A stretch of DNA of 64,000 nt, taken from NCBI GenBank assembly GCA_016712505.1, contig JADJQY010000001.1, forward strand, positions 496,001 to 560,000, written 5' to 3'. A program made the translations under genes and the position numbers. Positions 45,375 to 54,519 of this stretch are shown in pieces (the stretch's first letter is position 1; every line of letters begins with the position of its first letter). The notes beneath the pieces are model-generated. The model did not search any database, had not been told where the DNA came from, and saw nothing but the letters and a program-made list of their open reading frames with translations. This stretch comes from Candidatus Eiseniibacteriota bacterium (lineage in GTDB: Bacteria; Eisenbacteria; RBG-16-71-46; CAIMUX01).

Positions 45375-46861
45375 ATTCCCAGTTTCGAGCCCGAATCGCG
45401 GGCTTCGCGCTCGTTGGCCTTCTGTCCGGAGGCCTTCTCTCCGGCTTGATCGGCTGTCATCGCGGCGGCCGCTCGGCTGCGGTTCCCGTCCCGGCGGCTG
45501 TGACGGCGGTCGACTCCGGGGGAGACGCCTCGGGCAGCGCGGCGCAGGCCGCGTTTCTCGATACGCTGCAGCAGCGCTCGTTCCTCTACTTCTGGGAACT
45601 CAGCGACCCCAAGACCGGCATGACTCCCGATCGCTGGCCAACCGAGTCGTTCATCAGCGTGGGAGCGGTGGGATTCGCGCTGACCGCCTATCCGATCGGG
45701 GTCGAGCGCGGGTGGATCAGCCGTGAGGACGGGGTCGAGCGGGTGACGAACACCCTGCGCTTCTTCTGGGAGGCACCGCAGGACTCGGCGAGCTCGGGGT
45801 CGACGGGGTACCGCGGCTTCTTCTATCACTTTCTCGAGCCCACGACCGGACACCGGTTCGAGCGGGTCGAACTTTCTACCGTCGACACCGCGCTCTTCCT
45901 CGCGGGGGCACTCTTCTGTCAATCGTACTTCGATCGCCCCGAGGAGGCCGAGATCGGGCGTCTGACCGAAGCGTTGTACGCCCGCGTCGACTGGCAGTGG
46001 GCGCAGATCCGGCCGCCGGTCATCACGCTTGGCTGGTCCCCGGAGGGGGGCCATCTGCCCTACGACTGGCGGGGTTACAACGAGGCGATGATCCTGCACC
46101 TGCTGGCCCTGGGCTCGCCATCCCACCCGGTGGGTCGCGACAGCTGGAACGCCTGGCTCGCGTGGTATCGCTGGGATCGTTTCGAAGGACAAGAAGGGGT
46201 GCAGTTCAGCCCGCTCTTCGGGCACCAGTACTCCCACATCTGGATCGACTTTCGCGGGATCCACGACGAGTACATGCGGACCCGCGGAATCGACTACTTC
46301 GAGAACTCGCGCCGCGCAACCTACGCTCAGCAGGCGTACGCGATCCGCAATCCCTCGGGATTCCGCGGGTACGGGCGTTGGGAGTGGGGCCTGACGGCGT
46401 GCGACGGTCCACTCGATGCCAAGCTGCAGATCGACGGGACGGAGCGGGAGTTTCATACCTACTGGGGACGCGGAGTTTCCGCCCTGCACATTGCCGACGA
46501 TGGGACGATCTGCCCCTCGGGCGCCGGGGGGTCGATCGCCTTTGCCCCGGAGATCGCGATCCCCACGCTGATGTACATGCGCCAGAAGTACGGTGCGCCG
46601 CTCTTCGGCCAGTACGGCTTCCTCGATGCGTACAATCCCACGCTCGATATCCCGGTCAAGACCCACCACGGTCAGGTCATTCCCGAGGTGGGCTGGTTTG
46701 ACACCGACTATCTGGGGATCGATCAGGGGCCGTTCGTGGCGATGATCGAGAACCACCGTTCGGAGTTGGTCTGGAAAACGCTGCGGCGCAATCCGCACAT
46801 CGTGCGGGGGCTTCGCGCCGCGGGGTTCAGCGGTGGTTGGCTGGAAGAGGTCGAGCGGTGA
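45359..46861 (+). CDS. Glycoamylase-family lipoprotein, GH144-type endo-beta-1,2-glucanase candidate
   Basis: This 500-residue protein has a lipoprotein signal (FALVGLLSGGLLSGLIGC, Cys about residue 33), so it is anchored to a membrane. The remainder matches the PF10091/GH144 (alpha/alpha)6 barrel: FLDTLQQRSFLYFWELSDP, TGYRGFFYHFLEP, DTALFLAGALFCQ, YDWRGYNEAMILHLLALGSP and FAPEIAIPTLMYM. GH144 enzymes cut beta-1,2-glucan into sophorooligosaccharides. The neighbouring ABC transporter, GH94 phosphorylase and GH1 support this substrate. Start 45359 is the only possibility. The stop overlaps the next start as GTGA, so it leads an operon with the transporter genes. Confidence 0.8.
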   Translation: MSNRLHSQFRARIAGFALVGLLSGGLLSGLIGCHRGGRSAAVPVPAAVTAVDSGGDASGSAAQAAFLDTLQQRSFLYFWELSDPKTGMTPDRWPTESFISVGAVGFALTAYPIGVERGWISREDGVERVTNTLRFFWEAPQDSASSGSTGYRGFFYHFLEPTTGHRFERVELSTVDTALFLAGALFCQSYFDRPEEAEIGRLTEALYARVDWQWAQIRPPVITLGWSPEGGHLPYDWRGYNEAMILHLLALGSPSHPVGRDSWNAWLAWYRWDRFEGQEGVQFSPLFGHQYSHIWIDFRGIHDEYMRTRGIDYFENSRRATYAQQAYAIRNPSGFRGYGRWEWGLTACDGPLDAKLQIDGTEREFHTYWGRGVSALHIADDGTICPSGAGGSIAFAPEIAIPTLMYMRQKYGAPLFGQYGFLDAYNPTLDIPVKTHHGQVIPEVGWFDTDYLGIDQGPFVAMIENHRSELVWKTLRRNPHIVRGLRAAGFSGGWLEEVER

Positions 46862-48174
46862 CCTTGGGCGGCGCGGGGACCGTGGCCAGGCTTGCCCTCG
46901 GCACCGGTCTGGTGCTCGCGCTGTGGCTCGGTTGTGCTGGTTCCCGTTCGGACGAGAAGGTCACCCTTCGCTTCTGGGGGATGGGCCGCGAAGGGGAAGT
47001 CGTGGCCGAGCTGCTGCCGGACTTCGAGCGCGAGAACCCAGGGATCCGCGTGGTGGTGCAACAGATCCCCTGGTCGGCGGCGCACGAGAAGCTGCTCACG
47101 GCCCATGTCGGTCGCAGCACCCCGGATGTGTCCCAACTCGGCAATACCTGGGTGGCGGAATTCGCCGCGCTCCGCGCCCTGGAGCCGCTCGATGAACAGC
47201 TCGCGCGTTCCCCGTCCCTGCGTCGGGATGACTTCTTCCCCGGCATCTTCGACACCAACGTGATCGACGACGAGACATACGGCCTCCCGTGGTACGTCGA
47301 TACCCGGGTATTGTTCTATCGCAAGGACCTTCTCTCCGAGGCCGGCTACGACTCGATGCCGGCCACCTGGGCCGAGTGGAAACGGGCGATGGCCGCGGTC
47401 AAACGGACGGCCGGCGAGGGGAAGTACGCCATCCTGCTTCCCTCCAACGAGTGGACGCAGCCGGTGATCTTCGGTCTGCAAGCCGGATCGCCTCTGATCA
47501 AGGAGAACGCCACGCGCGGCGCCTTCTCCGACCCGGCCTTTCGCACCGCCTTCGACTTCTACCTTTCCCTCTTTCGGGAGGGTCTTGCCCCGGCGGTGAC
47601 GAACAACGAGGTGGGGAACCTCTACCAGGAGTTCGAGCGGGGCTACTTCTCGATGTACATCACCGGGCCGTGGAACATCGGCGAATTCCGCCGCCGTCTC
47701 TCGCCGGACATGCAGGGTCGATGGGGTACGGCGCCGCTTCCCGGTCCGGAGCCAGGGGTGCCCGGAGTCTCCACCGCCGGTGGGTCGAGCCTGGTCCTCT
47801 ATCGGCACTCGAAGCACAAGGTGGAGGCATGGAAGCTGCTCGAGTACCTGTCCCGCCCCGAGGTTCAGGTCCGGTTCTACGCGCTGACCGGAGATCTGCC
47901 GGCACACCGTGCGGCGTGGGGGGACACCCTGATCACGCGGGACGCGGAGATCCTGGCCTTCGGCCGGCAGCTGCGGCACACCCGACCAACCCCCAAGATC
48001 CCCGAGATGGAGATGATCTCGATCGAGCTGCAGAAGCAGGCCGAGGCGGTGATCCGGGGGGTGACGCCGACGGAGGAGGCTCTCCGCGGCCTCGACGACT
48101 ACGTGGATCGGGCTCTGGAGAAGCGCCGTTGGCTTCTGAGCAAGCGGGGACAGCTCCCGGCGGTGACCTCGTGA
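46858..48174 (+). CDS. ABC transporter sugar-binding lipoprotein
   Basis: This 438-residue extracellular solute-binding protein (family 1, MalE-like) has a GTG start overlapping the preceding stop as GTGA and a signal ending in LWLGC (lipid-anchored Cys about residue 26). Family lines include VTLRFWGMGREGEVV, LLPDFERENPGIRVVVQQ, SQLGNTWVAEFAAL, YGLPWYVDTRVLFYRKDL and YITGPWNIGEF. It should deliver oligosaccharides made by the upstream glucanase to the two permeases. The C-terminal helices (EKRRWLLSKRGQLPAVTS) are a little longer than usual. Confidence 0.92.
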   Translation: MTLGGAGTVARLALGTGLVLALWLGCAGSRSDEKVTLRFWGMGREGEVVAELLPDFERENPGIRVVVQQIPWSAAHEKLLTAHVGRSTPDVSQLGNTWVAEFAALRALEPLDEQLARSPSLRRDDFFPGIFDTNVIDDETYGLPWYVDTRVLFYRKDLLSEAGYDSMPATWAEWKRAMAAVKRTAGEGKYAILLPSNEWTQPVIFGLQAGSPLIKENATRGAFSDPAFRTAFDFYLSLFREGLAPAVTNNEVGNLYQEFERGYFSMYITGPWNIGEFRRRLSPDMQGRWGTAPLPGPEPGVPGVSTAGGSSLVLYRHSKHKVEAWKLLEYLSRPEVQVRFYALTGDLPAHRAAWGDTLITRDAEILAFGRQLRHTRPTPKIPEMEMISIELQKQAEAVIRGVTPTEEALRGLDDYVDRALEKRRWLLSKRGQLPAVTS

Positions 48175-48187
48175 TGGCGGGATTCGC

Positions 48188-49078
48188 ATGAGATCGACCA
48201 TCGAGCAACAGCAGAATCGTGCCGCCTGGATCTTCGTGCTGCCGGCGCTGTCGCTGATCGGGCTGTTCTTCTTCGTGCCGGTGCTGGGCGGGCTGGTGCT
48301 CAGTCTGACCGACTTCGACATCTACGCCATCGGATCACCCGACACGGCGCGCTTCGTTGCCTTCGATAACTACCGGAAGATCTTCGCCGACCACCTCTTC
48401 TGGAAGGCGCTCGGGAACACCTTCACGAACGTTCTGATCGGAGCTCCGCTTTCGGTCCTCGTTTCTCTCGGCGCCGCCCTCCTGGTGAGCGCCAAAGGAG
48501 TCCGGCTTCCCGCGTTGTTCCGCTCGATCTACTTTGCTCCGGTCGTGACCACGCTGGTCGCGGTGGCGATCGTCTGGCGCTACCTCTACCACCCCAAGTA
48601 CGGACTGATCGACATGGGGCTTGGGTGGCTCGGTCTGCCGCCGATCGATTGGCTGGGAGATCCCCACTGGGCGATGCCGGCGATCATCCTCATGGCGGTC
48701 TGGAAGAACTTCGGCTACAACATGATCATCTTCATCGCCGGTCTACAGAGTGTGCCGCAGGAACTGTACGAAGCGGCCGAGGTGGACGGCGCCAACGCCT
48801 GGCAGCGCTTCCGCCACGTCACTCTCCCGTCTCTTGGGCCGACCCTCCTCTTCGTCGGAGTGATGACCATGATCGGCAATTTCCAGCTCTTCGCCGAACC
48901 GTATGTCATGACCCAGGGGGGGCCGGTTCGCGCCACGACCAGCGTCGTCCTCTTGATGTATGAGGAAGGCTTCCGCTGGTGGCGGATGGGGATGGCCGCG
49001 GCGCTCGCCTTCGTCCTCTTCGTCATCACCGCAATCGGGACACTGATTCAGATGCGACTCCAGAGAGGGAGAGGATGA
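48188..49078 (+). CDS. ABC sugar transporter permease (MalF/UgpA type)
   Basis: This is a 296-residue protein with six predicted membrane segments, starting AAWIFVLPALSLIGLFFFVP and ending ALAFVLFVITAIGTLI. The EAA loop for contacting the ATPase is EAAEVDGANAWQRFRHVTLP. It is the first permease of the pair and is coupled by ATGA overlap to the second. It lies 13 nt after the binding protein. Confidence 0.94.
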   Translation: MRSTIEQQQNRAAWIFVLPALSLIGLFFFVPVLGGLVLSLTDFDIYAIGSPDTARFVAFDNYRKIFADHLFWKALGNTFTNVLIGAPLSVLVSLGAALLVSAKGVRLPALFRSIYFAPVVTTLVAVAIVWRYLYHPKYGLIDMGLGWLGLPPIDWLGDPHWAMPAIILMAVWKNFGYNMIIFIAGLQSVPQELYEAAEVDGANAWQRFRHVTLPSLGPTLLFVGVMTMIGNFQLFAEPYVMTQGGPVRATTSVVLLMYEEGFRWWRMGMAAALAFVLFVITAIGTLIQMRLQRGRG

Positions 49079-49887
49079 AGCGCACCTTCCTGCTCCATCT
49101 GGCGCTCATCGGGTTGGCGCTGCTCACCCTGACCCCGCTGCTCTGGATGGTCTCGGCCTCGTTCATGCCTGCGGGGGATGCGAACAGCGTCCCCCCGCCC
49201 CTCTGGCCGCGGCGTGCGACCCTGGCCCACTACGTCGAGCTGTTCACCCGGCTGAATCTGGCGCGGAACTTCGCCAACAGTCTGCTCGTGGCAGTGAGCG
49301 CAACCTTCATCTCCCTCATCACCAACTCGCTCGCCGGGTACGCGTTTGCCAAGTTGCGCTTCCGGGGTCGCGACCGGATCTTTGCCCTACTGCTGGGCGC
49401 CCTGGTGATCCCGGCCCAGGTCGGGATGCTGCCGCTGTTCCTGCTCCTCAAGTCGATGGGGCTGGTAAACACCATGGTGGGAGCGATCGTCCCCGGGATG
49501 GCGAGCATCTTCGGCATCTTCATGATCCGCCAGTACGCGCTCAGCATACCGAATGATCTGCTCGACGCGGCGCGGGTCGACGGCGCGGGCGAGTTCCGGA
49601 TCTTCTCCTCGATCGTGGTGCCGGTGATCAAGCCGATCCTGGTCACGCTGGCCGCCTTCACCTTCCTGATGATGTGGAACGACTTCATGTGGCCGCTCAT
49701 CATCCTGAGCGATGACGCCAAGTACACCCTTCCGGTCGCGCTGGCGAACCTCTCAGGCGAACATGTGCAGGATACCGAGCTGATGATGGCCGGGTCGGTT
49801 CTGACCATCCTCCCGGTGATGATCGTCTTCGTGGCTCTGCAACGCGCCTACATCCGCGGCATCATGGCCGGGAGCGTCAAGGGGTAG
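49075..49887 (+). CDS. ABC sugar transporter permease (MalG/UgpE type)
   Basis: This is a 270-residue permease with membrane segments (LALIGLALLTLTPLLWMVSAS ... SVLTILPVMIVFVAL) and the EAA-type loop LLDAARVDGAGEFRIFSSIVVP. ATG 49075 overlaps the previous stop, and the ribosome-binding site GAGAGGGAGAGG is inside the previous gene. No ABC ATPase follows, so the system probably uses a shared MsmK/UgpC-type ATPase encoded elsewhere. Confidence 0.94.
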   Translation: MKRTFLLHLALIGLALLTLTPLLWMVSASFMPAGDANSVPPPLWPRRATLAHYVELFTRLNLARNFANSLLVAVSATFISLITNSLAGYAFAKLRFRGRDRIFALLLGALVIPAQVGMLPLFLLLKSMGLVNTMVGAIVPGMASIFGIFMIRQYALSIPNDLLDAARVDGAGEFRIFSSIVVPVIKPILVTLAAFTFLMMWNDFMWPLIILSDDAKYTLPVALANLSGEHVQDTELMMAGSVLTILPVMIVFVALQRAYIRGIMAGSVKG

Positions 49888-49891
49888 CACC

Positions 49892-52800
49892 GTGGGATCT
49901 CCATCGTACTGTTCCGTGATCGTGCTGGGACTCTCTCTCTATATACAGACCTCGCTCCTCCATGCGGCCGACAGCCCAGCTCCAGGCGCCGGCGACCCGG
50001 CGGCCGTGGCGCGACTGCTCGACAACTTCGAGGATCCGTCCGGTTGGCGCGCCTATCCGGCCGACGGCGTGGAACTCCGCCTCAGCTCGGACTCCGGGAT
50101 CCACGGCCGCTCACTCCGCCTCGACTTCGATTTCAAGAAGGGGGGCGGGTATGCCGTCGCGCAGAAGCGCCTGCCGATCGACTTGCCGGAGAACTACGCC
50201 CTGCGCTTCAAGATCCGGGGTGACGCTCCGACCAATCACCTCGAGTTCAAGCTGATCGATGCGAGCGGCGACAACGTCTGGTGGTCGGTGCGGCGCGACG
50301 CGCAGTTTCCGACCGACTGGGAGACCTGGTCGATCAAGAAGCGACAGATTTCCTTCGCCTGGGGTCCGGTCGGAGGTGGCGAGATCCACCACGCCGAAGC
50401 TCTGGAGTTCGCCATCACCGCCGGGAGCGGAGGCAAGGGAACGGTTTGGCTCGACGATCTCGAGCTCCACCCGCTGGCTGCGCCGAGCGCGGAGCCGGCG
50501 CGGCCGGTGCCGTCCGCGTCGTCCGCGGCCGACGGACACGGCGGCCTCCAGGTACTCGATGGTCACGCCGAGAGCTGGTGGGAGCCTCGACCGGACGACC
50601 CACGTCCACGGATCGAACTCGACCTGGGGGAGTTGCGGGAGTTCGGTGGATTGAGCATCGACTGGACGGGGCCGAGAGACTCCTCTCGTCCTCTGGGGTG
50701 TTCCTATGATGTCGCCCTTTCCGAAGATGGGGTGACCTGGCGGCCGGTCTACGCGGTACGCGGGGGGAACGGGGGGCGCGATGATCTCTTCTTACCGGAG
50801 TCCGAGGCGCGGCACATCCGAGTGGAGCTGAGCGACAGCGGAACGACCGGGGCCGAGGTGAAACCGGGAATCCGCGAGATCGTACTCCAGCCGCTCGCCT
50901 GGTCCGAGACGCGCAATAGCTTCTATCAGGCGCTGGCGAAGCCGGTGCGTCGCGGGCTTTACCCACGCGGATTTGTCGGCGAGTATTCGTACTGGACGGT
51001 GGTCGGCGTCGATGGGGACCCGTGCGAGGCGCTCCTCTCCACCGACGGGGCGCTCGAGACAGGGATCGGCGCCTTCGCCATCGAGCCGTTCATCTCCCAC
51101 CGGAATCGGCTCCTGACCTGGGCCGACGTCGAGATCTCCCACGCGCTCGAAGCCGGGCATCTGCCGATCCCGACCGTCACCTGGCGGTCCGCGGAACTCG
51201 AACTCCGGATCACGGCGTTCGCCATCGGGGAGCGAGGAGCGTCGTCGGTCATCGTCCGCTACCGGGTGACGAACCGGAGCACGAGTCGCACCCAGGCGGA
51301 ACTCTATCTCGCCGCGCGCCCGTTTCAGGTGAATCCGCCGTCGCAGTTCCTGAACACCCGGGGCGGCTGGGCTGCGATCCGGTCGCTCTCGCGTGAGGGA
51401 AGACGCCTGCGAGTCAACGGATCGCACTGGTTGGAGAGTGTATCCAAACCTGACGACTTCGGTGCCTGCGCCTTCGACAGTGGCGACCTGGTGGTGGACC
51501 ATCTCGAGCGCGGGGAGTTCCCGGTGGCTGGGTTGATCGAAGACCCTCGCGAGTCGGCCAGTGGTGCCTTTCGCTACGCACTCGAACTCCCTCCGGGGGA
51601 AGCTCGGGAGGTGGTGCTCCAGGTCCCCCTCTACGAAACCACGGGGAGTGTGGCGCCAGAGGGAGCCGATCCTGTCGCCTGGGCGACCGCGCAGCAGGAG
51701 GCCTGCGCGGCAGAGTGGCGTGAGCGACTCGACCGGGTTGGGATCGATCTGCCGCGGTCGGCGCAGCCGTTGGCGCACTCGATCAAGGCGCAGCTTGCCT
51801 ACGTGCTGATCAACCGCGCGGGGCCGGCGATCCAGCCGGGGAGCCGCTCGTACGCCCGCTCGTGGATCCGGGATGGATCGCTCACTTCCTCGGCGTTGCT
51901 GCGTCTGGGTCAAAATGAGCCGGTGCGGGAGTTCATCGAGTGGTTCGCGCCGAATCAGTACGCGAATGGGAAGATCCCGTGCTGCGTCGATCGTCGCGGG
52001 GCAGACCCGGTGCCGGAGAACGACAGCGGCGGGCAGTTCATCTTTCTGCTTGCGGAGTACCATCGCTACACCAGAGATGACGCGTTTGCGGAGCGCTACT
52101 GGCCGCAGGCGCTGAGGGCAGCCGACTTCCTCGATTCCCTGCGTCAGACATTGCGCACCGAGGAGTATCGGCGGCCGGAGAAGGAGCATTTCTTCGGGCT
52201 TCTCCCGCCGTCGATCAGCCACGAGGGGTACTCGGCCAAGCCGATGCACTCCTACTGGGATGATCTCTTCGCCCTCCGCGGGTTCAAGGACGCGGTCTAC
52301 CTCGCGCGGGTGCTTGGCCACGATGCCGAAGCGGCGCGACTCGATGTGGTGCGAGCGGAGTTCGAGTCGGATCTGATCGCCTCGATCGACGCAACGCTGG
52401 TAAAGCACGTCATCGACTACATCCCCGGTTGCGCGGATCTCGGCGATTTCGATGCGACGTCTACCACGATCGCGCTCACTCCGGTCCAGGCCGAGGGGAT
52501 CCTCCCGCGAGCGGCGCTCCTTCGGACCTTCGAGCGGTACTACGAGTTCTTCGCCGCGCGTCGCGACGGGGCGGATTGGGAGGCATTCACTCCCTACGAG
52601 ATCCGGAACATCGGCGCCTTCGTCCATCTCGGCTGGCGGGAGCGGGCCGAGGAGGCGCTGGCGTACTTCCTTTCGCAGCAGCTTCCGCCGGGCTGGCGGC
52701 AGTGGACCGAGGTGGTCTATGACGCGCCGCATCCGCCGCGCTTTCTCGGGGATCTGCCGCACACCTGGGTGGGATCGGACTTCGTCCGCGCCGGCCTCGA

Positions 52801-53134
52801 TCTCTTTGCCCATGACCGCGAGCGGGACGAGGCGCTGATCATCGCCGCCGGTGTGCCGCGGATCTGGCTCGAGGAGGATGCGGGGGGAGTGGGGCTACGG
52901 GATCTGCCGACCCCGTACGGCTCCATGAGCTACACGTTACGGAAGGTGGATGGGACGATCGAGCTGGCGCTCGACGGAAAGTCTGCCGTACCCGCCGGCG
53001 GCTTCATCCTGCGTCCTCCGGTGAGCGAGGCGGCGACCGCGATTCTGGATGGCCACCCTCTCGCGCGGAACGAGGCCGGAGAGTGGGTTGTTCGATCCGT
53101 TCCTGCCACGATTCGATTCCAGGAGGGACGCTAG
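49892..53134 (+). CDS. Large exported protein: discoidin-like domain plus (alpha/alpha)6 glycosidase-like domain
   Basis: This is a 1080-residue protein. A signal peptide (CSVIVLGLSLYIQTSLLHAA) is followed by a CBM-like jelly roll (DNFEDPSGWRAYPADGV, TVWLDDLELHP) and an F5/8-type C-like domain (IELDLGELREFGGLSIDWTG). A ~700-residue (alpha/alpha)6-barrel-type region comes next: SYARSWIRDGSLTSSALLRLGQ, GKIPCCVDRRG, PENDSGGQFIFLLAEYHRYT, HSYWDDLFALRGFKDAV. DG in WIRDGS and D in ENDSGG are typical acidic positions of such barrels. Its place inside the beta-1,2-glucan locus suggests a glycan hydrolase or phosphorylase. The family is not one I can name. GTG 49892 follows AAGGGG. Confidence 0.7.
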   Translation: MGSPSYCSVIVLGLSLYIQTSLLHAADSPAPGAGDPAAVARLLDNFEDPSGWRAYPADGVELRLSSDSGIHGRSLRLDFDFKKGGGYAVAQKRLPIDLPENYALRFKIRGDAPTNHLEFKLIDASGDNVWWSVRRDAQFPTDWETWSIKKRQISFAWGPVGGGEIHHAEALEFAITAGSGGKGTVWLDDLELHPLAAPSAEPARPVPSASSAADGHGGLQVLDGHAESWWEPRPDDPRPRIELDLGELREFGGLSIDWTGPRDSSRPLGCSYDVALSEDGVTWRPVYAVRGGNGGRDDLFLPESEARHIRVELSDSGTTGAEVKPGIREIVLQPLAWSETRNSFYQALAKPVRRGLYPRGFVGEYSYWTVVGVDGDPCEALLSTDGALETGIGAFAIEPFISHRNRLLTWADVEISHALEAGHLPIPTVTWRSAELELRITAFAIGERGASSVIVRYRVTNRSTSRTQAELYLAARPFQVNPPSQFLNTRGGWAAIRSLSREGRRLRVNGSHWLESVSKPDDFGACAFDSGDLVVDHLERGEFPVAGLIEDPRESASGAFRYALELPPGEAREVVLQVPLYETTGSVAPEGADPVAWATAQQEACAAEWRERLDRVGIDLPRSAQPLAHSIKAQLAYVLINRAGPAIQPGSRSYARSWIRDGSLTSSALLRLGQNEPVREFIEWFAPNQYANGKIPCCVDRRGADPVPENDSGGQFIFLLAEYHRYTRDDAFAERYWPQALRAADFLDSLRQTLRTEEYRRPEKEHFFGLLPPSISHEGYSAKPMHSYWDDLFALRGFKDAVYLARVLGHDAEAARLDVVRAEFESDLIASIDATLVKHVIDYIPGCADLGDFDATSTTIALTPVQAEGILPRAALLRTFERYYEFFAARRDGADWEAFTPYEIRNIGAFVHLGWRERAEEALAYFLSQQLPPGWRQWTEVVYDAPHPPRFLGDLPHTWVGSDFVRAGLDLFAHDRERDEALIIAAGVPRIWLEEDAGGVGLRDLPTPYGSMSYTLRKVDGTIELALDGKSAVPAGGFILRPPVSEAATAILDGHPLARNEAGEWVVRSVPATIRFQEGR

Positions 53135-54519
53135 GGCAACGTCGCCCCGAGCGAAGCCCCGTTGGTCCGAATCAACTCTCGATAACACAGGGCGCTGGCC
53201 TTCGGCGTTCGTGCCTGAGTAGCGAAGTCGACGTGGACCAACCCGAACCGCTTCCCGTATCCCGCGGCCCACTCGTAGTTGTCGAAGAGCGACCAGGCAA
53301 AGTAGCCGCGCAGGTTCACCCCCGCGGAAATGGCGTCCCGGGCCGCAATCAGGTGCCCGCGCAGGTACTCGATCCGCATCGGATCATCGATCCGTCCCGC
53401 GATCGGGGCAGGGGGATCGTAGAAGGCGGCGCCGTTCTCGGTCACGTAGAGCGGAAGGTCTCCGTACCGCTCCTTCACCCAGCAAAGGATTCGGGTGAGC
53501 CCGTCCGGGAACACTTCCCAGCCGAGTTCGGTGTGCCAGCGAGCCGGATCGCGCACCTCGCGCGCGTACGGCGGCATGGTCGCCATTCGGTCCCCCTCCG
53601 GCCGGCCGGTCGAGGAGCGGGCGACATCCGCCATCAGGCCGCGCTTGTAGTAGTTGATCCCGAGGAAGTCGATTGGGGTCTGCAGCAGACGCCGGTCGGC
53701 CTCGCTGATCTCCGGCCACGCCTCACCGTAGATCTCGGGAAATCGATCGGGGTAGCTTCCGCGAAAGATCGGATCGAGAAACTGCTGATTCATGTACTGG
53801 TGGGAGCGCTCGCAGGCGTCGAGGTCCTCGGGGCGAGGAGTGGCGGGCTCCTTCGGTTCGAGGTTCACTACCAGGCCGATTTTCTGGCTGCACGATGCGC
53901 GGTAAGCCTGTACCGCGGTGGCGTGCGCGCGCAGCAGGTTGTGAGCCACCCGCGCCGCCTCGTGCACGCTGCGATGGCCAGGCGCGTGGACGCCATGCAT
54001 GTACCCCGCGTCCATGACCACCCACGGCTCGTTCAGCGTCGCCCACATCGGTACCCGATCCCCGAGCGACCGCCAGACGACGCGGGCGTAGTCGGCGAAC
54101 CACTCTGCGCTGTCACGATTGAGCCAGCCGCCCTGATCGTCGAGCGCGGCCGGGAGATCCCAGTGGTAGAGGGTGGCGCAGGGGTGAATGCCACGTCGGA
54201 GCAGCTCGTCGACCAGACGGCAATAGAAGTCGAGCCCTTTCTGGTTGATCGCCCCCCGACCGCTCGGCAGGACCCGACTCCAGGAGATGGAGAACCGGTA
54301 GGCTCGCAGGCCGAGATCGGCCATCAAGGCGACATCATCCTTCCAGCGGCGGTAGTGATCGCAGGCGAGGTCGCCATGCTCGCCATTCTCGGTGGTACCC
54401 GGAGTGTGGGCGAAGCGGTGCCAGTTGCTCGGTCCCGCCCCCTCAGCGAGGGGCGATCCCTCGATCTGGTAGGCCGAGGTTGCCGCGCCCCAGACGAAGT
54501 CGTCGGGGAAACCGTTCAT
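53131..54519 (-). CDS. GH1 family beta-glucosidase
   Basis: This is a 462-residue retaining beta-glucosidase. DFVWGAATSAYQIEG at the start, acid/base E in WATLNEPWVV, nucleophile E in LYVTENGAAF and the sugar-binding WSLFDNYEWAAGYGKRFG are all present. The length is standard and there is no signal peptide, so it acts in the cytoplasm on small beta-glucosides such as sophorose. The ATG overlaps the GH94 stop as ATGA. Its stop shares the tetranucleotide CTAG (53131-53134) with the convergent gene's stop. Confidence 0.93.
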   Translation of the reverse strand: MNGFPDDFVWGAATSAYQIEGSPLAEGAGPSNWHRFAHTPGTTENGEHGDLACDHYRRWKDDVALMADLGLRAYRFSISWSRVLPSGRGAINQKGLDFYCRLVDELLRRGIHPCATLYHWDLPAALDDQGGWLNRDSAEWFADYARVVWRSLGDRVPMWATLNEPWVVMDAGYMHGVHAPGHRSVHEAARVAHNLLRAHATAVQAYRASCSQKIGLVVNLEPKEPATPRPEDLDACERSHQYMNQQFLDPIFRGSYPDRFPEIYGEAWPEISEADRRLLQTPIDFLGINYYKRGLMADVARSSTGRPEGDRMATMPPYAREVRDPARWHTELGWEVFPDGLTRILCWVKERYGDLPLYVTENGAAFYDPPAPIAGRIDDPMRIEYLRGHLIAARDAISAGVNLRGYFAWSLFDNYEWAAGYGKRFGLVHVDFATQARTPKASALCYRELIRTNGASLGATLP

